A stretch of DNA of 26,464 bases from Metaruminococcus_A sp964607135 (GTDB taxonomy: Bacteria > Bacillota > Clostridia > Oscillospirales > Ruminococcaceae): the NCBI GenBank assembly GCA_964607135.1, contig CAZSIV010000031.1, forward strand, positions 1-26,464, read 5' to 3'. The notes under the pieces are model-generated. The model saw only the letters and a list, made by a program, of their open reading frames with translations. It was not told the origin of the DNA and did no database searches. The translations under genes and the position numbers were made by a program. This document shows positions 1-8,864 of the stretch, piece by piece (positions within the stretch are counted from its first letter, which is position 1; each line of letters starts with the position of its first letter).

Positions 1-59
1 TTTATTATAACACATTCGAGCGGAAAAGTCAGCGTATTCATACAATTTTAATTTTTAGA

Positions 60-2333
60 TCAGCCGCATTTGCTGTAGCCGCAGTTCCGGCAGACGACGC
101 ATCCGCCTTCGTGTTCGACCGCAGAGCCGCACTCCGGGCAAAATTGAAAGGCTTTGTCCGCGCTACCGCGCGGCAGGCCGCCGCTCTCTGACGGAACATT
201 CGGAAGAACCGGCGGCATCGCGGGGGAGCCGCCCGACCGGATCAGGTCGTCCACCTTTTTGATCACCTTGGCGATTCCATCCGGGCAGGAGGTGCACTTC
301 ATCCCCGACTGCCGCACCGTAGAAGGGCAGCGGATCCCCTTAAGCTGATTGAGAATCTCCTCCACAGAAATGCCGGAGCGCAGGGCGATGGATGCAAGCC
401 GCGCCGTCGCTTCCGACTGGGACGGGCATCCACCGGCCTTTCCGGTGCTGGTAAAGACCTCGCAGATCCCGTTTTCATCGTAATTCACTGTCACATAGAG
501 ATTTCCGCATCCGATTTTGACCCGCTCGGTAAACCCGCTGGTCACATCCGGGCGGGGGCGGGGCGTGATATTGGTCGGAAACTCCGGTTTCTCCTGCGCA
601 CTGCCCTTGTCCTCTCCCCGCTTCACCTTTCCAATGTTGAGAACCTGGCTGTCCCGGGAGCCGTCTCGGTAGATGGTAACGCCCTTACAGCCCAGCTGAT
701 AGGCCAGGTCGTACACCTCGCGCACATCTCCGACAGAAGCCGTTTTGACAAAGTTGACCGTTTTGGAGACCGCGTTGTCGGTGTGGCGTTGGAAAGCGGC
801 CTGCATTTTGACGTGATATTCGGGGCTGACGTCGTGCGAGCAGACGAACACCCGGCGGATCTCCTCCGGAATCTCCGGGATGTGGGCGAGGGTTCCTTCG
901 GAGGCAATCTTCCGCATCAGCTCCTCAGAGTACAGCCCCCGTTTCTCCAGCGTATCCCGCAGAATGGGATTGACCTCGACCATTTCGGTGTTGTCCATAA
1001 CATTGCGGATAAAGGCAAAGGCAAAAACCGGCTCGACCCCCGAACTGACCCCCGCGATGATCGACAGCGTTCCGGTCGGTGCAATGGTGGTGACGGTGGC
1101 ATTGCGGACGGGAGCCCCGTCCTTCAGGGTACTCTGGGTAAAAAGCGGGAAGGTTCCGCGCACTTTGGCGAGCTTCCGGCTCTCCTCCCAGCCGATTTTA
1201 TTGATAAACGCCATCACCTTCTCCCCCAGCGCAACTCCTTCCTCGGAGTTGTAGGGGATCCCAAGGCGAAGAAGCATGTCCGCAAAGCCCATTACACCCA
1301 GGCCGACCTTGCGGAGCTGCTTGGTCGTCTCATCGATTTTTTCAATCGGATAACGGTTGACCTCGATCACGTTGTCGAGGAAATGAACCGCCGTCCGCAC
1401 CGTTTTTTCCAGCCTGTCATAGTCCAGCACATAGGTTCCGTCCGCCTGCTCCTCCAGCATGGCGACCAGGTTGACCGAACCGAGGTTGCAGGACTCGTAA
1501 GGAAGAAGGGGCTGCTCGCCGCAGGGATTGGTGCTCTCGATCTCCGCGATTTCCGGCACCACATTGTCGCGGTTGAGCCGGTCGAGGAAGATGATCCCCG
1601 GTTCGCCGTTTCGCCAGGCGTTCTCCACGATCTTTTCATAGACCTCTTTGGCACTGATGCGGCGCACCGCTTTCTTGGTCGACGGATCGACCAGATCGTA
1701 TTCTTCTCCCTTTTCCACCGCCTGCATGAATTTCTCGGTCAGTCCAACCGAAATGTTGAAGTTGGTGATGTCGGCATTGTCCTTTTTGCAGTCGATGAAG
1801 GAGAGGATGTCCGGATGATCCACCCGCAAAATCCCCATATTGGCGCCTCGGCGGGTTCCCCCCTGCTTGACCGCCTCGGTCGCCATGTTGAAAACCTTCA
1901 TAAAACTGATCGGCCCGCTGGCAACGCCGCCGGTCGAGTTGACCGTCGCGCCCGCCGGGCGGAGGCGGGAGAAGGAAAATCCGGTCCCGCCGCCCGATTT
2001 ATGGATCAGCGCCGCCTGCTTGATCGCTTCAAAAATCCCCTCCATGCTGTCTTCCACCGGGAGGACGAAGCAGGCGGAAAGCTGCCCCAGGGGGCGGCCC
2101 GCGTTCATTAAGGTCGGCGAATTCGGAAGGAATTCCAAACGGGTCATGACCTTTAAAAATTCCTCTGCCACAGCAGCAGTGTCCGCCTGGCTGTCAAAAT
2201 GAGCGTCTGCTTCTGCGATCGCGGAAGCCACCCGGCGAAACAGCCCGTCAACCGTTTCGGTCGGGTTCCCTTCCTCGTCTTTGGCAAGATACCGGCGGCT
2301 GAGCACCAACTCTGCATTTTTTGTGATTTCCAT
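60..2333 (-). CDS. nrdJ: Adenosylcobalamin-dependent (class II) ribonucleotide reductase
   Basis: Reduces ribonucleotides to deoxyribonucleotides using a radical generated from coenzyme B12, so it needs neither oxygen nor a separate radical subunit. About 757 aa, normal for the family. Seen (numbering from a TTG six bases further upstream): an N-terminal Cys90 in SACFVLP, a GGGTGFSFSRLRPAG segment near 117-131, the NPCGEQ motif at 271-276 and Cys284 in CNLGSVNL, matching the active-site cysteine pattern. The C-terminus carries the TSCPD-type domain with several cysteines and ends in a zinc-ribbon-like CPEC...CRNCG tail from residue 734. I chose the ATG at 2333 because AAGGGAG (2341-2347) lies 7 bases upstream of it; the TTG at 2339 would leave only one base. 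It is a stand-alone gene. Confidence in function is high; whether the substrate is NDP or NTP cannot be told. Confidence 0.96.
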   Translation of the reverse strand: MEITKNAELVLSRRYLAKDEEGNPTETVDGLFRRVASAIAEADAHFDSQADTAAVAEEFLKVMTRLEFLPNSPTLMNAGRPLGQLSACFVLPVEDSMEGIFEAIKQAALIHKSGGGTGFSFSRLRPAGATVNSTGGVASGPISFMKVFNMATEAVKQGGTRRGANMGILRVDHPDILSFIDCKKDNADITNFNISVGLTEKFMQAVEKGEEYDLVDPSTKKAVRRISAKEVYEKIVENAWRNGEPGIIFLDRLNRDNVVPEIAEIESTNPCGEQPLLPYESCNLGSVNLVAMLEEQADGTYVLDYDRLEKTVRTAVHFLDNVIEVNRYPIEKIDETTKQLRKVGLGVMGFADMLLRLGIPYNSEEGVALGEKVMAFINKIGWEESRKLAKVRGTFPLFTQSTLKDGAPVRNATVTTIAPTGTLSIIAGVSSGVEPVFAFAFIRNVMDNTEMVEVNPILRDTLEKRGLYSEELMRKIASEGTLAHIPEIPEEIRRVFVCSHDVSPEYHVKMQAAFQRHTDNAVSKTVNFVKTASVGDVREVYDLAYQLGCKGVTIYRDGSRDSQVLNIGKVKRGEDKGSAQEKPEFPTNITPRPRPDVTSGFTERVKIGCGNLYVTVNYDENGICEVFTSTGKAGGCPSQSEATARLASIALRSGISVEEILNQLKGIRCPSTVRQSGMKCTSCPDGIAKVIKKVDDLIRSGGSPAMPPVLPNVPSESGGLPRGSADKAFQFCPECGSAVEHEGGCVVCRNCGYSKCG

Positions 2334-2371
2334 GAACAATCTCCCTTATGTTGTGTTTTTATTAAAACTCT

Positions 2372-2409
2372 GTTCTACATATTGTATCACAATCGTAAAA
2401 AAAATACAA
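2372..2409 (-). promoter_or_regulatory. nrdJ promoter with candidate NrdR box
   Basis: On the minus strand, TTGTAT (2404-2409) and TACAAT (2381-2386) are separated by 17 bases, and TGA directly before TACAAT makes an extended -10. A 16-base stretch at 2372-2387 matches the NrdR box consensus at about 11 of 16 positions, including the central CAATATGTAG core, and overlaps the -10. NrdR is a known ATP/dATP-sensing repressor of ribonucleotide reductase genes. I could not find a clear second box, which is usually present, so the operator call is tentative. Confidence 0.45.
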
Positions 2410-2563
2410 TTATCTCCATTTGATTTTTGTTTTCCGGATTGTCAAAAGCAACGCGCGAAAAGCTTTGGCGGTTCGCGCGATTTGAAGCACAAAGATTATT
2501 TTTTAGTTGTGACAGGTTCCGGCAATTAATTCGCCGGTTTTGACAAATAATAAAGTTGTCCAA

Positions 2564-2578
2564 CGATCCTGTGGATCG
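2564..2578. repeat. Short perfect hairpin upstream of the carboxypeptidase gene
   Basis: CGATCC and GGATCG flank a TGT loop in the leader between nrdJ and the carboxypeptidase. A TTGACA hexamer lies just before it at 2540-2545, but I see no good -10 at normal spacing. It could be a regulatory hairpin in the leader; function is unknown. Confidence 0.3.
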
Positions 2579-2624
2579 ATGCGTTTACTAAAAAATCATA
2601 TCAACGATTGCCGGGAGGATTCAT

Positions 2625-3413
2625 ATGAAACGATTTGCAAAAATAGTATTGTTTACAGGGGTGGTTGTTTCCCTGTCGCTGTCGAGCTTCGCCCTGTCTG
2701 TGAACCTGATCGGTTCAGGGGCGGAAGCTCCCGGCGAAAGCTTTGCAGAAAGGCTCTCCTCCGGAGCGTCGATCCTGCCCCAGCAGAATCGGGGGAATCA
2801 AAATGCCGCTTCATCAAATGAGGTGATTTCTATGTCGACGATTGATCCAACCGACTGGAACCTGCTTCTGGTCAACCCCAACCACAGCGTCCCGGACGAC
2901 TGCCGGCCGGTTTTGGCGCAGGTGCAGGGAACATATGAGATGGACGAACGGGCTGCGCCTTACATGAAAGAAATGATCGATGCGGCAAAAAAGGATGGGG
3001 TCAACCTCTGGGTTCTCTCTGCCTACCGCACCTACGAATATCAGCAGAAATTATTTGACACCAACGTCAAGCAGCTGAAAAATCAGGGGATGACTGAGGA
3101 AGAAGCAGTTCAGGAAACGGCCGCTAACGTGGCGGTTCCCGGAACAAGCGAGCATCAGACCGGCCTCGCCGCGGACATCATGTGTGCTGAATGGACGGGC
3201 GGGATCACGGATGATTTCGCCGAAACGCCGGCGTACGAATGGCTTCACGCCCACTGCGCCGAATACGGCTTTATTGAGCGCTACCCCAAAGACAAAACCG
3301 AAATTACCGGAATCGTTTACGAACCGTGGCATTACCGCTTTGTCGGAAAGGAACACGCCGAAACCATCATGAGCCGCGAGATCACCCTGGAAGAGTATTT
3401 AGGAGTTCGATAA
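2625..3413 (+). CDS. Secreted D-alanyl-D-alanine carboxypeptidase, M15B/VanY family
   Basis: A zinc D,D-carboxypeptidase that would trim the terminal D-Ala from peptidoglycan stem peptides outside the membrane. The 262-aa protein begins with a basic stretch and a hydrophobic signal or anchor segment (about residues 5-30), then a low-complexity linker to about 65. The catalytic domain shows the LAS-family pattern: SxYR at 132-135, SEHQTGLAAD at 175-184 giving zinc ligands His177 and Asp184, and EPWHYR at 233-238 giving catalytic Glu233 and zinc ligand His236. GGGAGG at 2613-2618 sits 6 bases before the ATG. There are no van resistance genes nearby, so this is most likely ordinary cell-wall maintenance, not a glycopeptide resistance determinant. 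A lone gene between nrdJ and a convergent regulator. Confidence 0.9.
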   Translation: MKRFAKIVLFTGVVVSLSLSSFALSVNLIGSGAEAPGESFAERLSSGASILPQQNRGNQNAASSNEVISMSTIDPTDWNLLLVNPNHSVPDDCRPVLAQVQGTYEMDERAAPYMKEMIDAAKKDGVNLWVLSAYRTYEYQQKLFDTNVKQLKNQGMTEEEAVQETAANVAVPGTSEHQTGLAADIMCAEWTGGITDDFAETPAYEWLHAHCAEYGFIERYPKDKTEITGIVYEPWHYRFVGKEHAETIMSREITLEEYLGVR

Positions 3414-3465
3414 ATCCCCATGCGTATTTTGGTGAATTCAAAGTAAATGCCGTGAGTCCGCCGGG

Positions 3466-3493
3466 CGGCATCCCGTTCAAAAGCAGGATGCCG
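3466..3493. repeat. Inverted repeat between convergent genes
   Basis: CGGCATCC and GGATGCCG form an 8-bp stem around a 12-base loop, between the carboxypeptidase stop and the convergent XRE gene. Neither strand has a T-run after the stem, so it is not a textbook terminator, though it may act as a transcript 3' end or processing site. Confidence 0.3.
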
Positions 3494-3566
3494 GCATCGA
3501 ATAAACGCCGACCTCCTGCTGAAATTGCAGATTTCTCTAAAAAATCATCTTCTGCCGTTATTGTCC

Positions 3567-4415
3567 TCATTCAACTCGGTTTGCGGACAATCTTCTGCGA
3601 ATTTCGGCCACACAGCCCACAGCCGTGACGGCCAGCCCCGTAAGCGTCAGCGCGTAAAAGACGATTTTGTTTGCCAAATTCGGCCCCTGCCAAGCTGTGA
3701 GGTCGAGATACCAAAGATAAGAGGCGAGCTCCTTCCCCAAAAGAGCGTCGATAATCGGATTGATAAAGGCGGTAAAAAGCCCCATAATGAGGACGATCAG
3801 TCCAATTTTCAACTGCCAGCAGAGGGGGGCGTATTTCAGAAGCGCCATAACAGACCATGGGATCACCATCGAAATGGATGCAATCGGCAGGGCGAATGAA
3901 AAAAACCAGTCCCCGCCGGTATAGAGAGAGCATACGAAAAGAAGAAGGTAGGTCAACAGGGTAGCGGAACCAAATACCGCCAGTACGCGATGTCTCTTCA
4001 GTAAAACCGGAAGGGTCGTGATGCTGAAAGCGAGCAGGATGGCGACCAGCACGATAAAAAACCATGAAAGGGTGTGCTGAATCGCAAGGTTGCAAATGAA
4101 ACAGACGAGCAACGCGGCGCCGTACCCGGAACAGAGTGCAATCTGGAGAAATTTGACGAGATTCCGGTATCTCCGGGCCTGCTTTTTTTCGACTCTTGCA
4201 GTGAAATCGTCAGAAGCGGTGATAAATTCGTGCTCCGTAATCCCGAGCTCCCGGCAGATTTGAGAGATCAGTGTGATATCGGGATAGGAAACTCCCCTTT
4301 CCCATTTGGAAACGGTGGAATCGGAAAGAAAAAGGCGCTCGGCCAGTTCCCTTTGGGTCAGTCCGGCGGCGATCCGTTTTTCAGTCATAAATTTTGCAAA
4401 AGTTTGCTTGTCCAC
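3567..4415 (-). CDS. Membrane-anchored XRE-family transcriptional regulator
   Basis: 282 aa with two parts. Residues about 6-60 form a Cro/C1-type helix-turn-helix (TQRELAERLFLSDSTVSKWE, then the typical RGVSYPDI continuation). Residues about 85-270 are strongly hydrophobic, with roughly five to six predicted membrane segments, followed by a short basic tail. Such HTH-plus-membrane proteins are common in Clostridia and probably sense envelope or membrane state, but the ligand and targets are unknown. The start is GTG at 4415 with GGAGG (4423-4427) 7 bases upstream. It has its own promoter and lies between the carboxypeptidase (convergent) and htrA (divergent), so envelope genes are plausible targets, but that is only inference from position. 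Confidence 0.85.
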   Translation of the reverse strand: MDKQTFAKFMTEKRIAAGLTQRELAERLFLSDSTVSKWERGVSYPDITLISQICRELGITEHEFITASDDFTARVEKKQARRYRNLVKFLQIALCSGYGAALLVCFICNLAIQHTLSWFFIVLVAILLAFSITTLPVLLKRHRVLAVFGSATLLTYLLLFVCSLYTGGDWFFSFALPIASISMVIPWSVMALLKYAPLCWQLKIGLIVLIMGLFTAFINPIIDALLGKELASYLWYLDLTAWQGPNLANKIVFYALTLTGLAVTAVGCVAEIRRRLSANRVE

Positions 4416-4452
4416 GAGTAGTCCTCCATTTCAATTTATCTTTCCGGTTTTA

Positions 4453-4481
4453 ATCATACCGATCCTCTTCATCTTTTGCAA
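4453..4481 (-). promoter_or_regulatory. Promoter of the XRE regulator
   Basis: On the minus strand TTGCAA (4476-4481) and TATGAT (4453-4458) are spaced by 17 bases, giving a leader of about 30 bases before the GTG start with its GGAGG site. Confidence 0.55.
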
Positions 4482-4821
4482 GGAAAAGGCGGCTTTTTGG
4501 GACTCGACCGATGCGCCAGTCCCTTCAAATGGCTTGAGATGGGGATTCTGCTTTATGGTAAAAGAAAAACTTTGCTCTTCAAACTCCTCTTTTGACCGGG
4601 AAAGGATCGCAGCCGGATGCTTTGAAAGGAGAAAAATCCGTCTTGGATTCGATAAGACGAATTTCTTCCCAACCGCGTCTGCGCCCATGTTCATAAACGA
4701 GACAAAAAATAAAAACGGATTTTTATTTTATATTTCATCGATCTTTGCAAATTACATCATAAGATCAACACAATTTCCGGATATAATAAAGCCAGAATCA
4801 AAGAAAGCGAGGAGAAGTTCT
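4482..4821. other. Divergent intergenic region between the XRE regulator and htrA
   Basis: About 340 bases without a supported gene. A perfect TATAAT at 4782-4787 lies about 35 bases before the htrA start and is the likely -10, but there is no recognisable -35 at normal spacing, so htrA transcription may need an activator or another sigma factor. A small stem (CGTCTT/AAGACG) lies near 4640-4660. An open frame on the minus strand here has no ribosome binding site and overlaps the XRE promoter, so I do not call it. Confidence 0.4.
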
Positions 4822-6138
4822 ATGTATGGAAACAACAACGGAAGCAATTCAAACTTCCCCAGCAACGGCTTTTCAAATAGCGGAAACGGCCCCGACTGGC
4901 AGTATCAGCCGTATGGCTTTAACCACCCGGCGAACGGCTTTCAGTCCGGTGCGGCCGGAGGGCCGCCTTTTACGCCCCAGCCGCCGAAAAAGCAGAAAAC
5001 CAGATCCGGTGTGCCCTGGTATGTAAAGCTGATTGCGGGGATGGCAGCCTGCCTTGTCGTTTCCGCAGGCTCAATCGGCGGCTTTGTCGCCATGGTCAAC
5101 GCGGGACTGGTCACTCTCAACGTCCCGGCGCAGAGCTCCGGAACCAGCCAGGAAGCCGGAGGGGTGACCAGCACCATCCAGCAGGTTTCCCAAAACAATT
5201 CGGGCGGAGCGCTCACTTTGCAGGAAGTCGCCGCAAAGGTCACGCCCTCGGTCGTCTGTATCCAGAACTACCAGGGCTCTGCGATCGGCCAAAGCACGGA
5301 AGCCAGCGAAGGCTCCGGCATCATCATGAGCCAGGACGGATACATTATCACCAACGCACACGTTGTAAAAGATGCATCCGCCCTCAAGGTCGTGCTCTAC
5401 GATGGTACGACCTATGACGCCGAGCTGATCGGCAGCGACACGGCAACCGACCTCGCCCTGGTCAAAATTGAAGCAAAAAACCTGACGGCGGCGACCTTCG
5501 GCAATGCGGATGAGCTGACGGTCGGCGACCAGGTTGCCGCAATCGGCAACCCGGGCGGACTGGTTTTAAACTCCAGCGTGACCTTTGGCTATGTCTCCGC
5601 CCTGAACCGTTCGATCCAGACCAGCAACGGCTACACCGTCAACTGTATCCAGACCGACGCCGCGATCAACCCGGGAAACTCCGGCGGCGCACTGGTCAAC
5701 CTCTACGGTCAGGTGATCGGCATCAACTCCTCTAAGATTTCCGCCACCGATTACGAAGGGCTCGGTTTTGCGATTTCGGTCAACGAGGCTCTCCCCGTGA
5801 TTGAGAGCATCAAGCAGTACGGCTATGTGAAGGATCGCCCGATCATCGGAATCAGCTATCAGTTTATCGACCAATCAGTTGCGTCTTATTATCGGATTCC
5901 GGCCGGTTTTTACGTGGCGCAGATCAACTCTGAAAACGCGGCAAGATCTGGCCTGGAGCGGGGAGACGTGATCACCAAGCTGGGCGGCATTGAAGTCGAT
6001 TCCAGTTCCGTCATCGCACAAGCCCTCGATGGCAAAAAGCCCGGCGACTCGATTTCACTCGAAGTTTTCAAAGGAAATACCGGCAGGACGGTGACCCTCA
6101 CCCTTGTGCTTTCAGAGTATTCTGCCGTCCAGCAGTAA
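4822..6138 (+). CDS. HtrA/DegP-type S1C serine protease with PDZ domain
   Basis: Surface quality-control protease that degrades or refolds misfolded exported proteins. 438 aa. The N-terminus (1-60) is rich in Asn, Gly, Ser and Pro and should be cytoplasmic; one membrane segment spans about 68-95. The trypsin-like domain carries the full triad: His180 in TNAHVV, Asp210 in TDLALVK and Ser287 in GNSGGA. A single PDZ domain follows at about 335-432. This anchor-protease-one-PDZ layout is that of Firmicute HtrA/HtrB (YkdA/YvtA type). I chose the ATG preceded by AGGAGA about 7 bases upstream; the open frame extends further upstream but without homology. A hairpin terminator follows 8 bases after the stop. 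Confidence 0.95.
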   Translation: MYGNNNGSNSNFPSNGFSNSGNGPDWQYQPYGFNHPANGFQSGAAGGPPFTPQPPKKQKTRSGVPWYVKLIAGMAACLVVSAGSIGGFVAMVNAGLVTLNVPAQSSGTSQEAGGVTSTIQQVSQNNSGGALTLQEVAAKVTPSVVCIQNYQGSAIGQSTEASEGSGIIMSQDGYIITNAHVVKDASALKVVLYDGTTYDAELIGSDTATDLALVKIEAKNLTAATFGNADELTVGDQVAAIGNPGGLVLNSSVTFGYVSALNRSIQTSNGYTVNCIQTDAAINPGNSGGALVNLYGQVIGINSSKISATDYEGLGFAISVNEALPVIESIKQYGYVKDRPIIGISYQFIDQSVASYYRIPAGFYVAQINSENAARSGLERGDVITKLGGIEVDSSSVIAQALDGKKPGDSISLEVFKGNTGRTVTLTLVLSEYSAVQQ

Positions 6139-6146
6139 AAACGACG

Positions 6147-6181
6147 CCGATCGCCCGGACAAAAAGCGATATTCGGTTTTT
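6147..6181 (+). terminator. Rho-independent terminator after htrA
   Basis: CCGATCGC pairs with GCGA and TCGG across a 3-base bulge, with a short loop, followed by TTTTT. It starts a few bases after the htrA stop. Confidence 0.6.
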
Positions 6182-6258
6182 AAACGAAAAGAAAGGAATG
6201 ATCCGGACATAACGGCCGTGAAATATGGTCTTTATGCCCGGGATCGCATGGTAATCGT

Positions 6259-7257
6259 ATGAAATGTATTGTTACCGGGGCAACCGGCCATATCGGCTGC
6301 GTTCTGGTGCGTGAGCTCTGCCGCAACGGGTATGACGTCACGGCATTCGTCCTTCCGGGGGATTCCGCCGAGGCGATCCGCGGCGAACCGGTCAAGCTCG
6401 TCACCGGGGATATCTGCAGCCCGTACGACACGGTGCGCGCCTTCCGCGGGTTCGACTTGGTTTTCCACCTGGCCGGGATGATTTCGATCGGCTCTGCCGG
6501 CCGCAAGCAGATGGAACGAATCAATGTGGATGGAACCAGGAACGTCATCCGCGCCTGTAAAATTGCAAACGTCAAGCGTCTGGTTTACGTCAGTTCCGTC
6601 CACGCGATCGAAGAGCCCGTCAAAGGCTCCCAGGTCGCCGAAGCGGAGCGGTTCGACCCGCAAAGCGTCAAGGGAGCCTATGCAAAGACCAAGGCCGCCG
6701 CAACAAAGCTGGTGCTGGAAGCGGCAAAAAGCGGTCTCGACGCCGTTGTCGTCCATCCGTCCGGGGTAATCGGCCCCTACGAATACAACCTGTCAAATAT
6801 TGGACAGCTGATGGCGGACACCATCGGCGGGAGCTTAAAGGCTTATATCAACGGGGCCTATAATTTTGTAGACGTGCGGGACGTGGCCCGCGGAATCCGG
6901 CTCGCCGGGGAAAAGGGAAAGCAGGGCGAATGCTATATCCTCTCCGGCGAGGTCGTAACCGTCAAAGAGATGCTCGATATCATCACCGAAACAGCGGCGA
7001 AAAAACCGGTCAAGGCAAAGCTGCCTTACTGGTTCGCCCTCGCCACCGCTCCCCTTTCGGAGCTTTATTACAAGGCGGTCAAACGAAAACCGCTCTACAC
7101 CGCCTATTCCGTTTATACGCTGCACACCAACTGCCATTTCAACTGCTCAAAGGCGATTAAGGAGTTGGGTTATCGGTTCCGGCCGGCGGCGGAAAGCCTG
7201 GCGGATGCCGTAAACTGGATGCTGTCCAACAACAAATGCCCCCACCCGGCCGTATGA
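6259..7257 (+). CDS. NAD(P)-dependent extended SDR (epimerase/dehydratase-like)
   Basis: 332-aa cytoplasmic oxidoreductase of the extended short-chain dehydrogenase/reductase type. It starts with the Rossmann nucleotide-binding motif GATGHIG (7-13), has Ser112-113 in YVSSVHA and the catalytic pair Tyr141/Lys145 in YAKTK. The arrangement and the HPSGVIGP segment resemble dihydroflavonol-4-reductase-like and nucleoside-diphosphate-sugar epimerase members, which act on very diverse substrates; none can be assigned here. No upstream in-frame start exists, and the region before ATG 6259 has no good Shine-Dalgarno, so translation may be weak or coupled. Monocistronic between two terminators. Confidence 0.85.
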   Translation: MKCIVTGATGHIGCVLVRELCRNGYDVTAFVLPGDSAEAIRGEPVKLVTGDICSPYDTVRAFRGFDLVFHLAGMISIGSAGRKQMERINVDGTRNVIRACKIANVKRLVYVSSVHAIEEPVKGSQVAEAERFDPQSVKGAYAKTKAAATKLVLEAAKSGLDAVVVHPSGVIGPYEYNLSNIGQLMADTIGGSLKAYINGAYNFVDVRDVARGIRLAGEKGKQGECYILSGEVVTVKEMLDIITETAAKKPVKAKLPYWFALATAPLSELYYKAVKRKPLYTAYSVYTLHTNCHFNCSKAIKELGYRFRPAAESLADAVNWMLSNNKCPHPAV

Positions 7258-7265
7258 TCCGGCTG

Positions 7266-7310
7266 CACCCCGCGAAATTCTTTTGAATTTCACGGGGTGT
7301 CTCTTGTTTC
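7266..7310 (+). terminator. Strong rho-independent terminator after the SDR gene
   Basis: A 15-position stem with one mismatch (arms at 7266-7280 and 7285-7299, TTTT loop) is followed by the T-rich TCTCTTGTTTC. It begins 8 bases after the stop codon. Confidence 0.8.
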
Positions 7311-7332
7311 TCCAGATATTTTCTAGTATACT
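7304..7332 (+). promoter_or_regulatory. Promoter of the MATE gene
   Basis: TTGTTT (7304-7309) and TATACT (7327-7332) with a 17-base spacer, directly after the SDR terminator. This leaves a leader of about 90 bases before the TTG start. Confidence 0.5.
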
Positions 7333-7428
7333 GTATAGATAACCGTTGTTTGTTTCTCGCAGCGAATCGTCCGGCTGAAACAGGCGGGGACGTTGCGGTT
7401 ATCAGATCATACTTCGAGGTGAAGCCCT

Positions 7429-8823
7429 TTGGCAGATTCAAAAAACAAGCTGGGGACGGAACCGGTCGGAAAGCTTCTCTTCCGCCTGGCCGCGCCCGCT
7501 ATCCTGGCACAGATCGTCAATGCACTTTACAACATCGTCGACCGGATGTATATCGGGAACATTGAAGGCATCGGGAAACTCGCTCTGACCGGGGTTGGGC
7601 TCACCTTCCCGGTCATCATTTTAATTGCCGCGTTTGCCCTGTTAATCGGGATGGGCGGCGCACCGATCACTGCAATCCGGATGGGAGAAAAGGACAACGC
7701 CGCCGCGGAAAAGATCATGGGGAACTGCCTGTCCCTCCTGATTCTTTTTTCCGTCGTTCTAACCGCTGTCTTTCTCGTTTTCAAGCATCCCCTCCTTTAT
7801 CTTTTCGGTGCAAGCGGCAACACCATCGGCTATGCGGAGGATTACCTGACCATCTATCTGACCGGGACGATCTTCGTCCAGCTTTCCCTCGGAATGAACT
7901 GCTTTATCACCACCCAGGGCTTTTCCACCGTCGGGATGGCAAGCGTTTTGATCGGCGCGGTGCTGAACATTGCGCTGGACCCGCTTTTTATCTTCGGCTT
8001 CGGGCTGGGGGTCAGGGGCGCCGCTATCGCTACCGTCATTTCGCAGGGCGGCTCCGCCCTGTTTGTACTCGGGTTCCTTCTGAGCAAAAAAAGCATCCTG
8101 CAATTCCGGCTGAAAAATCTGAAAATCGACTTCAGGTTGATCGGCCCGGTTCTTGCGCTGGGGCTTTCTCCGTTCATCATGCAGTCGACTGAAAGCCTGG
8201 TCAATATCACCCTCAACGCCTCCTTGCAGCATTACGGCGGCGATCTTTATGTCGGCGCGATGACCATCATCGGCAGCATCATCCAGGTTGTCATGATGCC
8301 GATGCAGGGCTTGACCCAGGGCGCGCAGCCGATCATCAGCTACAACTTCGGCGCGCATCAGTTCGACCGGGTGAAAAAAACGTTTCGAATCCTTCTTATT
8401 TCCTGCCTGACCTTCTCCGTCGCCACCTGCGCCCTGATGGAACTGTTCCCGCAGCTGGCGGTACAGATTTTCAACAGCGACCCGGAGCTGGTCGGCGTCA
8501 CCTGTACCTGCCTGCGGATCTACGCCGCCGGTATCTGGGCGATGGGCGCCCAGTGCGCCTGCCAGCAGTCCTTTGTCGCAATCGGGCAGGCGAAAATTTC
8601 GATCTTCCTGGCGCTGCTCCGAAAAATGATCCTGTTGATCCCGCTGGCGCTTCTCCTGCCCCTGTTCATGGGGACTTTTGGCGTCTTTACCGCCGAACCG
8701 ATCGCGGATATGGGGGCGGCTGCCACGACCTCAATCATGTTCGCCATCTTCTTTAAACGGTACCTGAAGCAAAAGGAAAACGAGCCGCAGGCCGCCGGGA
8801 ATGAATCGAAAATTACTTCCTGA
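7429..8823 (+). CDS. MATE family multidrug/toxin exporter
   Basis: 464-aa polytopic membrane protein with about 12 hydrophobic segments arranged as two repeated MatE domains (roughly residues 20-180 and 245-405), the usual size for this family. Characteristic parts are the early APAILAQIVNALYNIVDRMY segment and the MQGLTQGAQPIISYNFGA segment in the second half. MATE proteins export cationic drugs or metabolites in exchange for Na+ or H+; the sequence looks closest to the DinF/MepA-like branch common in Clostridia, but the substrate cannot be read off. The start is TTG at 7429, supported by GAGGTG (7416-7421) 7 bases upstream. Its tail is short and basic. Convergent with the following acetyltransferase. 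Confidence 0.93.
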   Translation: MADSKNKLGTEPVGKLLFRLAAPAILAQIVNALYNIVDRMYIGNIEGIGKLALTGVGLTFPVIILIAAFALLIGMGGAPITAIRMGEKDNAAAEKIMGNCLSLLILFSVVLTAVFLVFKHPLLYLFGASGNTIGYAEDYLTIYLTGTIFVQLSLGMNCFITTQGFSTVGMASVLIGAVLNIALDPLFIFGFGLGVRGAAIATVISQGGSALFVLGFLLSKKSILQFRLKNLKIDFRLIGPVLALGLSPFIMQSTESLVNITLNASLQHYGGDLYVGAMTIIGSIIQVVMMPMQGLTQGAQPIISYNFGAHQFDRVKKTFRILLISCLTFSVATCALMELFPQLAVQIFNSDPELVGVTCTCLRIYAAGIWAMGAQCACQQSFVAIGQAKISIFLALLRKMILLIPLALLLPLFMGTFGVFTAEPIADMGAAATTSIMFAIFFKRYLKQKENEPQAAGNESKITS

Positions 8824-8834
8824 GAAATCAATCG

Positions 8835-8852
8835 AAAAAACGGCCAAGCCGT
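8835..8852 (-). terminator. Terminator of the GNAT gene
   Basis: On the minus strand ACGGC and GCCGT form a 5-bp stem with a 3-base loop followed by TTTTT. It lies just past the GNAT stop in the narrow gap to the convergent MATE gene. Confidence 0.5.
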
Positions 8853-8864
8853 ACAAATTCCGGT

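Noticed and set aside
783..2111. 442-codon open frame antisense to nrdJ
   Set aside because: It lies wholly within the recognised nrdJ gene, has no family features and mirrors its GC-rich codon bias.
2625..3413. Glycopeptide resistance determinant (VanY)
   Set aside because: The protein is of the same family, but there are no vanR/S/H/A/X neighbours; ordinary cell-wall carboxypeptidase is more likely.
4431..4694. 87-codon minus-strand frame upstream of the XRE regulator
   Set aside because: No ribosome binding site, no recognisable motif, and it covers the promoter of the XRE gene.
4306..4821. N-terminal extension of the HtrA reading frame
   Set aside because: The upstream 172 codons have no protease-family similarity and overlap the start of the XRE gene antisense; a good ribosome site supports the internal ATG.
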